20,553 nucleotides of DNA from JAVKSL01 sp039583695 (GTDB taxonomy: Bacteria; Actinomycetota; Acidimicrobiia; Acidimicrobiales; JAJPHD01). The notes under the pieces are model-generated. The model saw only the letters and a program-made list of their open reading frames with translations. It had not been told where the DNA came from and did not search any database. Of the stretch, positions 7,801 to 14,724 are shown piece by piece; within the stretch, counting starts at the first letter, position 1; the number at the start of each line of letters is the position of its first letter. A program made the position numbers and the translations under genes. The stretch spans positions 1 to 20,553 of the forward strand of contig JAVKSL010000052.1 of assembly GCA_039583695.1 (NCBI GenBank), written 5' to 3'.

Positions 7801-8332
7801 ACCCGTCGGGGTCGACCCACAACGCACCCGCCGTGCCTCCCCGGTAGCGCTTCCAGCGGGCCGGGTCAGCGGTGTTGCGCCCGATCACCACCTCTCCATC
7901 CGGCCCGAAAGCCACTGCGCTTACCGGGCCGAAGCCAACTGCCTCCAGACCCCCACCTGCAACAGGAGTGAATGACAGGTAGTAGGCGTGGGCGACGAAG
8001 GAGAAAGGCTGGCCCGCCGCGCTGGCCAGCACTATTCGCCCGTCGGGTGCCCAGCCCAGCACGGACGCCTGCCCCAGCCAGGTGAGCCGCCCGGCGGGGC
8101 CACCCGAGGCCGGCATCACGTGGACGTCCGGCTGACCCTGGGCCTTGCTGGTGAAGGCGACCAGCTTGCCGTCCGGCGAGAGCGCAGGTCGGCCGATCTC
8201 CACCAGGTCGGAGGTGAGCCGCCGGGCCACACCTCCCCTCGCGTCCACGGACCAAAGGTCGTCCTCGGTGACGAAGACCACCTGGTCGGCGCAGATAGAA
8301 GGGAAACGAAGGTAGCCAGCGGCGGAGCTCAT
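4853..8332 (-). CDS. tri: Tricorn-type protease (peptidase family S41B)
   Basis: A protein of 1159 residues, slightly longer than Thermoplasma tricorn (about 1070). Tricorn is a large cytosolic, self-assembling protease that cuts peptides released by other proteases. The N-terminal half forms two beta-propellers (about 10-320 and 330-690) with repeated SPDG-type blades such as LSPDGKLVAFTS and SPDGRRVALT. It is followed by the C1 helical domain (from about 715), a PDZ domain (about 795-905) and the C2 serine protease domain (about 930-1140). The catalytic set is complete: Ser776-His777 (GTSHAYE), Ser1033-Asp1034 (HAGSDGD) and Glu1091 (WGVENHG). The Ser-to-Glu distance of 58 equals that of Thermoplasma Ser965/Glu1023. 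Two low-complexity acidic inserts (about 550-577 and 874-906) are extra. The start follows a weak GGTGAG. No signal peptide is seen. Confidence 0.92.
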   Translation of the reverse strand: MSSAAGYLRFPSICADQVVFVTEDDLWSVDARGGVARRLTSDLVEIGRPALSPDGKLVAFTSKAQGQPDVHVMPASGGPAGRLTWLGQASVLGWAPDGRIVLASAAGQPFSFVAHAYYLSFTPVAGGGLEAVGFGPVSAVAFGPDGEVVIGRNTADPARWKRYRGGTAGALWVDPDGSGSWRTLLSAATLGEGAPSDAFPGNLACPMWVGGRIWFLSDHEGIGNLYSVNPDGTGLYRHSDHAEHYARWAATDGRRIVYQVAAELWLHDPAGNTNQLIEVELHSPRTQRQARFVHAERYLGDAEADHKGDHLVLDVRGKLVSMPTWERAVRQHGEAQGVRYRLSRFLGSTDAVVTVSDQPGEEVIEVHSLGPAAPAAGDTSSVRRLDAGDIGRVIELAPSPDGRRVALTNHRNQVFLVEIAGGESRVVDESRFGRPSGPVWSPDSRWLAYAFPASERTSLIRVADIGGEPGPAQPEPGGESAPIALHDVTPAEFRDSSPAWDPEGRWLCFLSHRSFDPVYDAVVFDLGFPRAVRPYLVTLRAADPSPFVVRPEGAGEGASTEEGGHGGEAEPSSIPPAEPVRVDLDGIAERAVAFPVPEGRYDALVMVKGKALWLSYPVEGALARDILATTPPPGGSIECYDLAEAKLEPLVDGVSDFGLSGDRSKLVYLAHDAAGLRLRVVAAGSKPPEDHDDSPGRTSGWVDLTRVRIAVDPGAEWAQMLREAWRLQREHFWVADMSGVDWARVLERYLPLVDRVATRAEFSDLMWEMQGELGTSHAYELGGDYRPSPDWGLGRLGASIAWDASTSRWRVSKVATGASWDPREASPLRAPGVNVGVGAAIVEVNGQPVTPEWGPAQLLTNQAGQPVELTVEELGNPGEAEGEATVDPAGEAEGDPGPAGEPDPAGTATAGRRRVLVVTLTDERPLHYREWVSANRSRVREETGGRAGYLHIPDMGPVGFAEFHRNFGPEVERGCLVVDARFNRGGHVSALLLEKLARRRIGWDVSRWGPMEPYPAESVGGPMVLLTNEHAGSDGDIFTHGFKLLGLGPVVGTRTWGGVIGISPSHALVDGSLTTQPEYAFWFADVGWGVENHGADPDFEVVIRPQDHAAGRDPQLERAIALVLDALDSHRPALPDIEGRPRLTLPTLPPRSAPSSRSE
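5649..5703. repeat. 19-bp exact direct repeat, 36-bp period, within the tricorn PDZ insert
   Basis: TCGCCCTCCGCCTCGCCCG occurs at 5649-5667 and again at 5685-5703. On the minus strand it encodes GEAEG-type acidic residues in frame (12-codon period), which suggests expansion by repeat slippage. Confidence 0.8.
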
Positions 8333-8358
8333 CGGCTCACCGTAACCGGCTTTCGGCT

Positions 8359-8387
8359 TTGAGCCCTTGCACTGGTTTGGGTAGAGT
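8359..8387 (+). promoter_or_regulatory. Promoter of the glycosyltransferase gene
   Basis: TTGAGC (8359-8364), a 17-base spacer and TAGAGT (8382-8387) match the sigma-70/HrdB pattern well. They place the start about 30 bases before the ATG at 8426. The element lies in the 93-base gap shared with the divergent tricorn gene. Confidence 0.55.
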
Positions 8388-8425
8388 GAGGCCCGGAGCC
8401 GTCGAACCGTCGACCCGGAGGTGCG

Positions 8426-9523
8426 ATGTCACAGCGAGCGGTGATCCTGTCTGGTTCGCTGGGACTCGGTCACGACATGATCGCCGCGGCTTGCACCGAG
8501 GTCCTGACCGCTCACGGCTGGGAGGTGCGGACGCTGTCGGCCATGAGCCTTCTCGGTCCCGTAGCTGGCCGGCTGGGCGAGCGGGTCTTTCGCCGGATGA
8601 TATCCCTGCCCGGCCTCTACGACGCCCTTCATTTCGCCGGATTGCGGCCAGGTGGTCGGATTGCCGACGCCATGGACCACGCAGCCAAGCGCCGGCTGGC
8701 GCCCGCGCTGGCCGCCGAGCTGGAGCGCGATCCTGCGGACCTGGTGATCGCGGTGTTCGCCGCCGGGGCGTCGGCTGTTGCAGAGCTGGGCCGGGAGGCT
8801 CCCGACCGTCACACTGTCGTCTTCTGCAACGACGTGACGCTGCACCGCCTGTGGGTCTGGGAGGGGATCGACCTGTTCTGCGTTACCTCGGTGGCCGCCG
8901 CAGCTTCGGTGAGGCGGTTCCTTCCCCGGGCCGAGGTGGTCGTGATGCCCCAGCCCGTCCGGCGCCAGTTCGGCCACGCCCCGAGCCAGGGTGATGCCCG
9001 ACTCAGCCTCGATGTACCCCAGCAGGCCCCGTGCGCGCTGTTGATGGGGGGCGGATGGGGTCTCGGGCCGCTTGCCGAGACCTCCAGCCAGCTGGCGGCC
9101 GCAGGCGCCTACGTGCTGGTGGTGGCGGGGAACAACAAGCTGCTGGATCGCCGCCTGCGGGACCTGGCAAAAGAGTCCCCCCGGCTCCGGGCATTTGGGT
9201 TCTCCGACCGGATACCCGAGCTGATGGTTGCATCAGACGTGGTCATCGCCCCTGCTGGCGCCACGACCTGCAGCGAGGCCCGCGCCCTCGGACGGCCATT
9301 GCTGATCCTGGATGTGGTGCCAGGTCACGGTAGGGAGAACCTGCTTCACGAGCTGGAGCTGGGTGACGCGGAGGTGTGCAATGCAAAGCCGGCAGACATC
9401 GTGAACAGCACCCTGGCAATCCTAGAACGGGTGCAGCGCCCGGCCCCGCTGGCCCCGCCGGTCCCCGAATGGGGTTCCGAGCTGGTTCAAGCCCTCACCT
9501 CCATCGGGGTCAAGATGGGCTGA
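8426..9523 (+). CDS. GT28 / MGDG-synthase-like glycosyltransferase
   Basis: A protein of 365 residues with a GT-B fold layout. The N-terminal LSGSLGLGHDMIAAA (8-22) matches the glycine-rich acceptor loop of MurG, MGDG synthase and UgtP-type enzymes. The C-terminal part carries LLMGGGWGLGPL, then GFSDRIPELMVASDVVIAPAGATTCSEA with the nucleotide-sugar site, and a PGHGRENLLHELELG tail. These enzymes add a sugar from UDP-glucose, UDP-galactose or UDP-GlcNAc to a lipid acceptor at the inner face of the membrane, most often diacylglycerol. Donor and acceptor cannot be told from sequence. The start follows GGAGG (8417-8421). It is not MurG itself: there is no division or cell-wall cluster nearby. 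It seems to be transcribed alone, with a hairpin right after the stop. Confidence 0.8.
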   Translation: MSQRAVILSGSLGLGHDMIAAACTEVLTAHGWEVRTLSAMSLLGPVAGRLGERVFRRMISLPGLYDALHFAGLRPGGRIADAMDHAAKRRLAPALAAELERDPADLVIAVFAAGASAVAELGREAPDRHTVVFCNDVTLHRLWVWEGIDLFCVTSVAAAASVRRFLPRAEVVVMPQPVRRQFGHAPSQGDARLSLDVPQQAPCALLMGGGWGLGPLAETSSQLAAAGAYVLVVAGNNKLLDRRLRDLAKESPRLRAFGFSDRIPELMVASDVVIAPAGATTCSEARALGRPLLILDVVPGHGRENLLHELELGDAEVCNAKPADIVNSTLAILERVQRPAPLAPPVPEWGSELVQALTSIGVKMG

Positions 9524-9530
9524 TGGCCAG

Positions 9531-9549
9531 GTGGCGGTCCTGGCGCCAC
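9531..9549. terminator. Hairpin after the glycosyltransferase gene
   Basis: GTGGCG (9531-9536) pairs with CGCCAC (9544-9549) around seven bases, eight bases after the stop codon. No T-tract follows. Confidence 0.35.
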
Positions 9550-9631
9550 GCGCCACGGGTGAGTGGGCACGGAGGTCAGGCATCACCGGGCATATTCCTC
9601 TGGGGTCCCTGCGCTTGTTACACCTATGTTG

Positions 9632-9643
9632 TATGGTGGCCGC
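9632..9643 (+). promoter_or_regulatory. Possible -10 element giving a leaderless helicase mRNA
   Basis: TATGGT (9632-9637) ends six bases before the ATG at 9644, so transcription would begin at or next to the start codon. There is no strong Shine-Dalgarno site. Another TATGTT (9625-9630) lies just upstream, and the -35 is unclear. Confidence 0.35.
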
Positions 9644-11392
9644 ATGGGCACTCAGGCATGCGTGGAGGTTCGGGACGAGCCGGCCTGGCCGGACGTAGGG
9701 CAGCTCGACCTGGCTCCTTACCGGGGCTTGTTCGAGCGGCTGGAGCGGGGGGAGGCGGTCGAACCGGCGTTTTCGCCGCTGGTCGAGGCGGCGGTAGGGA
9801 TATGGGCACGCCCCGGCTTCGACACCTTCGTCTCCCTGTCCCGTCTGCGCTTCGAGCCGTTCGCGCACCAGCTCCAAGCGGCGGAGCGGGTCCTGCGCCG
9901 GATGCGGGGCCGGGCCATCCTCGCCGACGAGGTCGGGTTGGGCAAGACCATCGAAGCGGGGCTGGTGGCTTCCGAGCTGCGCCACCGAGGCCTGGCCGAC
10001 CGGGTGCTGATCCTCGTCCCGGCGGGCCTGGTGGAGCAGTGGCGTGAGGAGATGGAGCGCAAGTTTGGCCTGGCGGTACTGATCGTGCGGGGCAGCGACA
10101 GCGCCGTGGGGGACCCGGCCCTCATCGGCCAGCCCCCGATCGTGCTCGCCTCGCTGGCGTCCGCCCGGCGGGACCCGCTGCGGAGAGCGCTCACCGGGGT
10201 GACGTGGGACCTGGTCATCGCGGACGAGGCCCACCGGCTCAAGGCCCCCAGGAGTGCCTCGGGGCGCCTGGCAAGGGCGCTGCGGGCCCGGCACCTGCTG
10301 CTGCTGACCGCCACTCCGGTGGAGAACCGTCTCGACGACCTTTTCCAGCTGGTGAGCTTGATCTCCCCGGGCTTGCTCGGAACCCCGAGCGAGTTTCGCA
10401 ACCACCATCGAGAGCGGCCCGGCGAGGGGGTGGCCGGCCTCGATGAGCTGCGGGTACGACTCCGGGACGTGATGGTCCGCCACCGGCGCAGCCAGGTGGA
10501 CCTGCTGTTGCCACGGCGTCTGGCTCAGACCATCAGGGTCGAGCCGGGGCGGGAGGAGTCCGAGCTCTACGCGGCCGTGTCGGCTCGGGTCCGAGCTGAG
10601 GCTCAGTCGGCCTCGCCGGCCGGCGCGTTGGCCCTGCGCAGCGTGCAACGCCTGGCTGGCTCCAGCCCACCTGCCCTGGCCCCGACCTTGGCCAAGCTGG
10701 GCTGGACGGACCTGGCCGGGCGAGCTCTCGGGATCACCAGGACTGAGAAGTGTCGTGCGCTGGTGGATCTGGTCCGGAGCCAGACCGCTGGTGGCGGCCA
10801 GGTGATCGTGTTCAGCGGGTTTCGCCAGACGCTGGGGCTGCTGGAGCAATCCCTGGCCGAGGCTGGCATCGATCACCTCACCTACCACGGCAGCCTGTCC
10901 CGGGCAGGCAAGGAGCTGGCGATCCGGGGCTTCGAGGAGGGCTGTGCGGTCCTGCTGAGCACCGAGGCGGCTGGCGAAGGCCGCAACCTTCAGTTCTGTC
11001 ACCAGATGATCAACTTTGACCTCCCCTGGAATCCAATGCAGATCGAGCAGCGGCTCGGTCGCCTCCATCGCATTGGGCAGCACCACGATGTCAGCTTGGT
11101 CAACCTGGTCACCAAGGGGACCGTCGAGGATCGCATCCTCGCTGTGCTGGAGGCCAAGATCAACCTGTTCGAGCTGGTGATCGGGGAGCTGGACATGATC
11201 CTCGGTCGGGTCGAGGACGAGTTCGACTTCGAGCGGGCGGTGTTCGACGCTCACGTGGCGAGCGCCCACGACGGCGAGCTGCAGGCCCGGCTGGAGAGCT
11301 TGGGTGACGTATTGGCCCAGGCTCGCTCGGGCTACCGGGAGAGTCGGGACCGCCAGGACGCCCTGGTGGGTGAGATAGGGGAGGGCGGGTGA
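9644..11392 (+). CDS. SNF2/RapA-like SF2 helicase
   Basis: A protein of 582 residues from ATG 9644; an in-frame ATG at 9563 would add 27 residues of poor quality and is less likely. It is a dsDNA/RNA-polymerase remodelling ATPase of the Snf2 class. Q-motif-like HQLQAAERVL is followed by Walker A DEVGLGKTIEAG (Lys101), LVPAGLVEQW, the DEAH box ADEAHRLK (194-197), motif III LLTATPVEN and the C-terminal RecA domain with VFSGFRQTL, STEAAGEGRNLQ and motif VI QRLGRLHRIGQ. The GRxxRxGQ form with HRIGQ is typical of RapA/HepA. The protein ends soon after motif VI (ILGRVEDEFDFE), without the coiled-coil and C-terminal domains of full RapA. Those seem to be supplied by the next gene, which overlaps it by four bases (GTGA). 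Role: RNA polymerase recycling or DNA remodelling, inferred. Confidence 0.88.
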   Translation: MGTQACVEVRDEPAWPDVGQLDLAPYRGLFERLERGEAVEPAFSPLVEAAVGIWARPGFDTFVSLSRLRFEPFAHQLQAAERVLRRMRGRAILADEVGLGKTIEAGLVASELRHRGLADRVLILVPAGLVEQWREEMERKFGLAVLIVRGSDSAVGDPALIGQPPIVLASLASARRDPLRRALTGVTWDLVIADEAHRLKAPRSASGRLARALRARHLLLLTATPVENRLDDLFQLVSLISPGLLGTPSEFRNHHRERPGEGVAGLDELRVRLRDVMVRHRRSQVDLLLPRRLAQTIRVEPGREESELYAAVSARVRAEAQSASPAGALALRSVQRLAGSSPPALAPTLAKLGWTDLAGRALGITRTEKCRALVDLVRSQTAGGGQVIVFSGFRQTLGLLEQSLAEAGIDHLTYHGSLSRAGKELAIRGFEEGCAVLLSTEAAGEGRNLQFCHQMINFDLPWNPMQIEQRLGRLHRIGQHHDVSLVNLVTKGTVEDRILAVLEAKINLFELVIGELDMILGRVEDEFDFERAVFDAHVASAHDGELQARLESLGDVLAQARSGYRESRDRQDALVGEIGEGG

Positions 11393-12480
11393 GGGCGGCG
11401 GCTGTTGACCCGGGAGTGGCTTTTTGGGTGGCGTTTGCCGAGCACGAGGGTGGGCTTTGCGAGGATGGCGGGGACCACAGCTTGGTCTTGCTGCCCGAGT
11501 CGCTCCAAGGCCAGTACTCGCTCACCGAGGCCGTTGTCGTCACCGCTGATCCAGGGGTGGCCCGGGAGGACGGGGCGATCCTGCTCGCCCCCGGGCATCC
11601 CCTGCTCGAGCGGGCGGCGGAGCTGGTCTTAGGGCGCGGCGATGTGGGCTGGGCGCACCTTCGATGGCCAGGTCGCCCGGCCCCATCCGCAGACATCATG
11701 GAGGCGCGGGCGCGCGAGATGGTCGAGGTGGACCACGGCCGGGTCGATGTGGTGGGCCAGCCCATCGCGGTGTACCTGCCTGTGCTCAGCTTGGGTGTCC
11801 TCGTGGCTTACAGCGTCTCCCTTGACGAGAGGCTCCTGGAGCGAGAGGAGGTGATGGTGGATGCGACAACTGGCCTGAGGCTTCCCGACCGGACGGTCGG
11901 CGCCCTTCGAGCTGGGATCTTGCTGCCTGGCAGGGCCAGGGACCACCGAACCCTAGATGCGCACGTCCCGAGCGCCCTCGCCAGCGCCCACGGCCTGCTG
12001 GGGCCCCGGCTTGCGTCTCGCTGCCAGGCCCTCGGGCGTCAGTCCGTGCGCGCCCGCCAAGAGGAGCTGGAGCGAGCGGCAGCGTATTACCAGGCCACCC
12101 TCAGCTCGATCGCCAGCCGGCGAGCGAGCGCCAATGTCGAGCGCCAGGTGATGCTCGATGCCCAGGCGGAGATCACCAAGATGGAGCGGGACCGGCGTCT
12201 GGGGGAGATCGAGGAGAGCTTCCGGCCAACCTACGTGCTGCGGCCGTACCGGCTCCAGCTGCTGGGAGTGCCGGCGGTCGTGGTCCCAGTGGACGTGCGG
12301 CGAGGGCCGAGGCGCTTTCCTGCCAGCTTGACCTGGGTGCCGAGCGCGGGCGCATTTGCCGCCCAGCGATGCCCGACCTGCGCTTCGGTGCAGGTGCTCG
12401 TGGCAGCCAAGGAGCGCCTTGGCTGCCGCGGCTGCCTGGCCGGCGCCTCCCCGGTGCTGTCCAGCGCCGGGGAGGGATGA
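11389..12480 (+). CDS. Coiled-coil / Zn-ribbon partner of the SNF2 helicase (RapA C-terminal-like)
   Basis: A protein of 363 residues, GTG start inside the helicase stop (GTGA overlap), so translation is probably coupled. I recognise no named domain at the N-terminus. Seen: an alpha/beta N-terminal part (1-210) with VDVVGQPIAVYLPVLSLGVLVAYSVSL; a charged helical, coiled-coil stretch (about 213-270, ARQEELERAAAYYQ... EITKMERDRRLGEIEESF); a strand-rich segment RPYRLQLLGVPAVVVPV; and a C-terminal zinc ribbon C328-x2-C331 ... C346-x2-C349. In RapA-type proteins the helicase core is followed by just such a coiled coil and a hydrophobic strand segment, so this looks like the missing C-terminal half as a separate protein, plus a zinc ribbon. 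That is an inference from pattern, not from alignment. It probably forms a complex with the helicase. Confidence 0.7.
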   Translation: MRAAAVDPGVAFWVAFAEHEGGLCEDGGDHSLVLLPESLQGQYSLTEAVVVTADPGVAREDGAILLAPGHPLLERAAELVLGRGDVGWAHLRWPGRPAPSADIMEARAREMVEVDHGRVDVVGQPIAVYLPVLSLGVLVAYSVSLDERLLEREEVMVDATTGLRLPDRTVGALRAGILLPGRARDHRTLDAHVPSALASAHGLLGPRLASRCQALGRQSVRARQEELERAAAYYQATLSSIASRRASANVERQVMLDAQAEITKMERDRRLGEIEESFRPTYVLRPYRLQLLGVPAVVVPVDVRRGPRRFPASLTWVPSAGAFAAQRCPTCASVQVLVAAKERLGCRGCLAGASPVLSSAGEG

Positions 12481-12506
12481 CCGGCGGGCGTCGGTTGTGT
12501 GGGTGG

Positions 12507-12716
12507 TCAGCTGCTGGGCTTGGGAAGCTTGCAGGACGATATCTTCGGGTCCACGCCTATGTAGTTGAGCGGACCGGCCAGGATGGTCACCACGATCGTC
12601 GCCGCGGTGGCGCAGTGGGCCGCCGCGCTGCTGTAGTCGTGGCGCTGACCGCCAGCGACGGCCCCGATGATGAACCAGATGACGAGCAGAAGGGAGGTGA
12701 TACCGCCCCGGATCAT
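12507..12716 (-). CDS. Small actinobacterial membrane protein (GPLNY family)
   Basis: A protein of 69 residues. One helix (about 6-24, ITSLLLVIWFIIGAVAGG) is followed by a second weak one (about 33-50), then GPLNYIGVDPKISSCKLPKPSS. The pattern GPLNY.GV.PK...C.LP.PS is one I recall in many short actinobacterial proteins of unknown function, which is why I take this as a real gene. Cys34 and Cys63 could form a disulphide if the tail is outside. The start has no clear ribosome site. It converges on the Zn-ribbon gene (26 bases between stops) and diverges from the ABC transporter. Function unknown. Confidence 0.65.
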   Translation of the reverse strand: MIRGGITSLLLVIWFIIGAVAGGQRHDYSSAAAHCATAATIVVTILAGPLNYIGVDPKISSCKLPKPSS

Positions 12717-12742
12717 ACGAGGCCATCGGTGGGCGCGTTCAC

Positions 12743-12757
12743 GGTAGGAACGCTACC
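12743..12757. promoter_or_regulatory. Small inverted repeat in the divergent gap before the ABC exporter
   Basis: GGTAG (12743-12747) and CTACC (12753-12757) are separated by five bases, just upstream of a possible -10 TAGCTT (12764-12769). It could be an operator for a local regulator, but the arms are short and no regulator gene is adjacent. Confidence 0.25.
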
Positions 12758-12778
12758 ACGCCCTAGCTTCATGGAAAT

Positions 12779-13801
12779 ATGCCGCCGTCCTGCCCACCCA
12801 CCCCCCTTTCCCCGAGCCCGACCGCAGCGGTCCAAACGGTCGGGCTGGTGAAGACCTACGGGGACGTGCAAGCAGTGCGAGGCATCGACCTCGAGGTCCA
12901 TACCGGGGAGACCTTTGGGTTCTTGGGCCCCAATGGCGCCGGAAAGTCGACCACCATTGGAATGCTCTGCACCCTGGTGACACCAACTGGTGGGGCGGCA
13001 ACTGTGGCCGGGTTCGACGTGGTGTGCCAGCGCGACGAGGTCCGTCGCCACATCGGCCTGGTCTTTCAGGACCCCACGCTGGACACCTACCTGAGCGCCG
13101 AGCGCAACCTGCGCCTGCACGCGGCGCTGTATGGAGTAGGGCGGTCTGGTCTCGACGACCGGATGCGCCAGGTCCTGGAGATGGTCGGGCTATGGGAGCG
13201 CAGGAAGAGCAAGGTTGGCACGTTCTCCGGCGGCATGAAGCGTCGTTTGGAGATTGCCCGGGGCCTGCTGCACTCCCCGAGGGTGCTGTTCCTGGACGAG
13301 CCGACCGTGGGTCTCGACCCTCAGACCCGTTCGTCGATCTGGTCCTACATCAGCGAGCTGAAGCGCAACGAGGACATCACCATCTTCATGACCACCCACT
13401 ACATGGACGAGGCTGAGTACTGCGACCGGATCGCGATCATGGACAACGGCGGGATCATCGCGCTCGACACCCCTCAGGCCCTCAAGGCCAGCATCGGCAA
13501 GGATCGCGTCCAGATCCGCACAGACGACGACCCAGCGGCAATCGCGTTGCTCGAGAGGCACTTTGGCCTCACGGCTACGCTCGCGGAGGGTATGGTGACT
13601 TTTGCCGTGGAGGGGGGCGAGCAGTTCGTGCCCCGGCTGTTCGCAGAGCTCCCGCTGGGAATCCGCTCGATCAGCGTTGCCCGGCCAACGCTCGACGACG
13701 TTTTCATGTCCTACACCGGCAAGACGATCCGTGACGCCGAGGCCACGACCGGCGAGCGCGGACGCGAGACGATGGCCCGCTTCACGGGAGCGAGGCGCTG
13801 A
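12779..13801 (+). CDS. ABC transporter ATP-binding protein, DrrA-like
   Basis: A protein of 340 residues that powers an exporter together with the next gene. Walker A GPNGAGKST (Lys56), Q-loop VFQDPTLD, signature SGGMKRRLEIARG (Ser150), Walker B VLFLDEPTVGLDP (Asp173, Glu174) and H-loop MTTHYMDEAE are all intact. A C-terminal extension ends in ARPTLDDVFMSYTGKTIRDAE, the hallmark of the DrrA/daunorubicin-resistance subfamily. The substrate (drug, lipid or glycoconjugate) is unknown. The ATG at 12779 lies about ten bases after a possible -10 TAGCTT and has no good ribosome site, so the transcript may be leaderless or nearly so. The N-terminal 17 residues are Pro/Ser-rich and not conserved in the family. 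Confidence 0.92.
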   Translation: MPPSCPPTPLSPSPTAAVQTVGLVKTYGDVQAVRGIDLEVHTGETFGFLGPNGAGKSTTIGMLCTLVTPTGGAATVAGFDVVCQRDEVRRHIGLVFQDPTLDTYLSAERNLRLHAALYGVGRSGLDDRMRQVLEMVGLWERRKSKVGTFSGGMKRRLEIARGLLHSPRVLFLDEPTVGLDPQTRSSIWSYISELKRNEDITIFMTTHYMDEAEYCDRIAIMDNGGIIALDTPQALKASIGKDRVQIRTDDDPAAIALLERHFGLTATLAEGMVTFAVEGGEQFVPRLFAELPLGIRSISVARPTLDDVFMSYTGKTIRDAEATTGERGRETMARFTGARR

Positions 13802-13802
13802 C

Positions 13803-14696
13803 GTGACCAGCACGGTGGCCAGCCCTCCGACCGGTGCTCCGGTCGCTCCGGTGGTCGCCAGCGTCCGGGTATCGCAGCGGACGCTGGCCGGGGAGCTCCG
13901 GGCAATAAAGATCGTCTGGGAGCGTGAGGTCATCCGCTTCTTCAGTGATCGCCTCCGCATCGCGACGTCCCTGGTGCAGCCTTTCCTGTTCCTTTTCGTG
14001 CTGGGCACCGGGCTTTCCCAGCTCACGTCGGGATTCTCGGGGGGTGTATCGCTGAAGACCTTCCTCTACCCCGGCATCCTGGCCATGGCGGTCCTGTTCA
14101 CTGCGATGTTCGCCGCGGCGTCGATCGTGTGGGATCGTGAGTTCGGCTTCCTGCGCGAGATGCTGGTCGCCCCGGTCCGGCGCAGCTCGATCGTCATCGG
14201 CAAGTGCATCGGGGGCGCGACGATTGCCGGCTTCCAGGGGATCATCGTGATCGCCATCGCCGGCTTCGTTGGCGTGCCGTACGACCCGGCGCTGATGATC
14301 TCGGTCTTTGGTATCCAGCTCCTCCTGGCGTTCACGATCACCGCCTTTGGCGTCATGGTGTCGGCTCGGATCCGCCAGATGCAATCGTTCATGGCACTCA
14401 CCCAGATGCTCGTGCTCCCGCTGTATTTTCTTTCGGGGGCGATGTTCCCTGCGGGCCACCTTCCGACGTGGCTGACAGTCCTCAACCGGATCGACCCGCT
14501 GACCTACGCCGTGGACCCCATCCGGCGCTTGGTCTTCGCCCACCTCCACATCTCCGCGCTGGCGCGGGCCCGGCTGGACCCGGGGGTGACCTGGGCGGGA
14601 TGGCACGTACCGACCCTTCTGGAGGTGGCGGTGATAGGGGTGATCGGCGTCTCCATGCTGGGGGTGGCGATCGTCTCTTTCAGCCGCAGCGAGTAG
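13803..14696 (+). CDS. ABC-2 type permease, DrrB-like
   Basis: A protein of 297 residues, GTG start one base after the stop of the ATPase gene, so the two form one operon and one transporter. A Pro/Val-rich N-terminus (1-25) precedes the amphipathic coupling region IVWEREVIRFFSDRLR. Six membrane helices then follow from about residue 55: LVQPFLFLFVLGTGL, LYPGILAMAVLFTAMFAAA, a cytoplasmic WDREFGFLREMLVAPVRRSSIVIGK loop, three more, and a last helix ending VSFSRSE. The motif LSGAMFPAGHLPTWL...DPLTYAVDPIR is the classic ABC-2 permease signature. The pair would form a homodimer of this subunit with two ATPase subunits. The substrate is unknown. Confidence 0.9.
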   Translation: MTSTVASPPTGAPVAPVVASVRVSQRTLAGELRAIKIVWEREVIRFFSDRLRIATSLVQPFLFLFVLGTGLSQLTSGFSGGVSLKTFLYPGILAMAVLFTAMFAAASIVWDREFGFLREMLVAPVRRSSIVIGKCIGGATIAGFQGIIVIAIAGFVGVPYDPALMISVFGIQLLLAFTITAFGVMVSARIRQMQSFMALTQMLVLPLYFLSGAMFPAGHLPTWLTVLNRIDPLTYAVDPIRRLVFAHLHISALARARLDPGVTWAGWHVPTLLEVAVIGVIGVSMLGVAIVSFSRSE

Positions 14697-14706
14697 GCGC
14701 AGCGAG

Positions 14707-14721
14707 GGTCCGGCACGGACC
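14707..14721. terminator. Hairpin between convergent permease and TauE/SafE genes
   Basis: GGTCC (14707-14711) pairs with GGACC (14717-14721) around five bases, in the 28-base gap between convergent stops; one further G-T pair is possible. The stem is the same as that at 4833-4849. Confidence 0.4.
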
Positions 14722-14724
14722 TGA

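Noticed and set aside
9422..11269. Minus-strand open frame of 615 codons
   Set aside because: It is the antisense shadow of the SNF2 helicase, which has complete helicase motifs on the plus strand.
8426..12480. Defence island made of the glycosyltransferase, helicase and Zn-ribbon genes
   Set aside because: No methylase, nuclease, toxin or other defence family lies alongside, and the glycosyltransferase has its own promoter and a hairpin after it.
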